Made by a program: the position numbers and the translations under genes
Part shown: piece after piece, positions 5,855 through 6,002 of the stretch
Position numbering within the stretch: the first letter of the stretch is position 1
Layout: each line of letters opens with the position of its first letter
The notes under the pieces: generated by a model
What the model was told of the DNA's origin: nothing
Databases searched by the model: none
What the model saw: only the letters and a program-made list of their open reading frames with translations
Assembly (NCBI GenBank): GCA_018064565.1
Contig: JAGHVA010000068.1
Span: forward strand, 1-6,002
Direction of reading: 5' to 3'
DNA from: Candidatus Colimorpha onthohippi
Lineage (GTDB): Bacteria > Bacteroidota > Bacteroidia > Bacteroidales > P3
Length of the DNA stretch: 6,002 bases

Positions 5855-6002
5855 ATGAAGACAATCAAACATTTTTTCTCGCTCGTTGTTGTGGCGAGTG
5901 TATTTATTGGAAGTAGTATGCTTTCAGGTTGTGAAAAAGATGATTCTAAAGGATCGGTTTCTAATTCGCAATCAGGAGGGACGGAACCAGTGGTTTCTAA
6001 TG
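5855..6002 (+). CDS. Lipoprotein, N-terminal fragment (cut by window edge)
   Basis: ATG at 5855 opens a frame that stays open to the right edge (49 codons plus one base), so only the start of the gene is seen. Residues 1-25 are a lipoprotein signal peptide: K2, K5 and H6, then a hydrophobic segment (FFSLVVVASVFIG), then the lipobox LSG-C with lipidation Cys at 26. The next residues are EKDDS, then a Ser/Gly/Asn-rich linker. In Bacteroidota, an acidic stretch with Lys just after the Cys (the K-(D/E)2 lipoprotein export signal described in Capnocytophaga) sends lipoproteins to the outer face of the outer membrane, so surface exposure is likely. No functional domain is visible yet. The ATG choice is supported by the signal peptide and the AT-rich stretch before it. 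Confidence 0.85.
   Translation, partial: MKTIKHFFSLVVVASVFIGSSMLSGCEKDDSKGSVSNSQSGGTEPVVSN

Overview
The window looks like a chromosomal piece of a Bacteroidales bacterium (Bacteroidota), most like Porphyromonas/Prevotella/Bacteroides relatives. Four things point there. The first gene ends in a type IX secretion (T9SS) C-terminal sorting domain. The only good promoter match is the Bacteroidota -7 box TAnnTTTG. The PEP carboxykinase closely resembles Bacteroidales PckA as I remember it. The cut-off last gene is a lipoprotein with an acidic Cys-proximal export-type signal. Genus cannot be fixed from the sequence alone. All genes read on the + strand.

Layout. Positions 1-250 hold seven full copies and one decayed copy of a GC-rich 32-bp tandem repeat with no spacers, running off the left edge. 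An AT/poly-T-rich leader (251-429) carries a candidate promoter. Next comes a 560-aa secreted, cysteine-rich, multi-module surface protein (430-2112). It overlaps by 4 bp a predicted outer-membrane beta-barrel protein (2109-3074). After 28 bp follows pckA, ATP-dependent PEP carboxykinase (3103-4716), closed by a clear intrinsic terminator (4742-4795). Then rmlA, glucose-1-phosphate thymidylyltransferase (4821-5696), a 158-bp gap, and the first 49 codons of a lipoprotein gene (5855 to the right edge).

How they fit together. The first two genes probably form a cell-envelope pair: a T9SS cargo protein and an outer-membrane barrel. No promoter or terminator is evident between them and pckA, so all three could share one transcript ending at 4795, although a housekeeping gene like pckA may have its own unrecognised promoter. 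rmlA makes dTDP-glucose for surface polysaccharide but has no rml partners here. The most unusual items are the 32-bp array with its internal palindromes and an exact 120-residue duplicated super-module in the surface protein. I see no RNA gene, insertion sequence, CRISPR array or defence system, and no convincing undescribed system beyond these observations.
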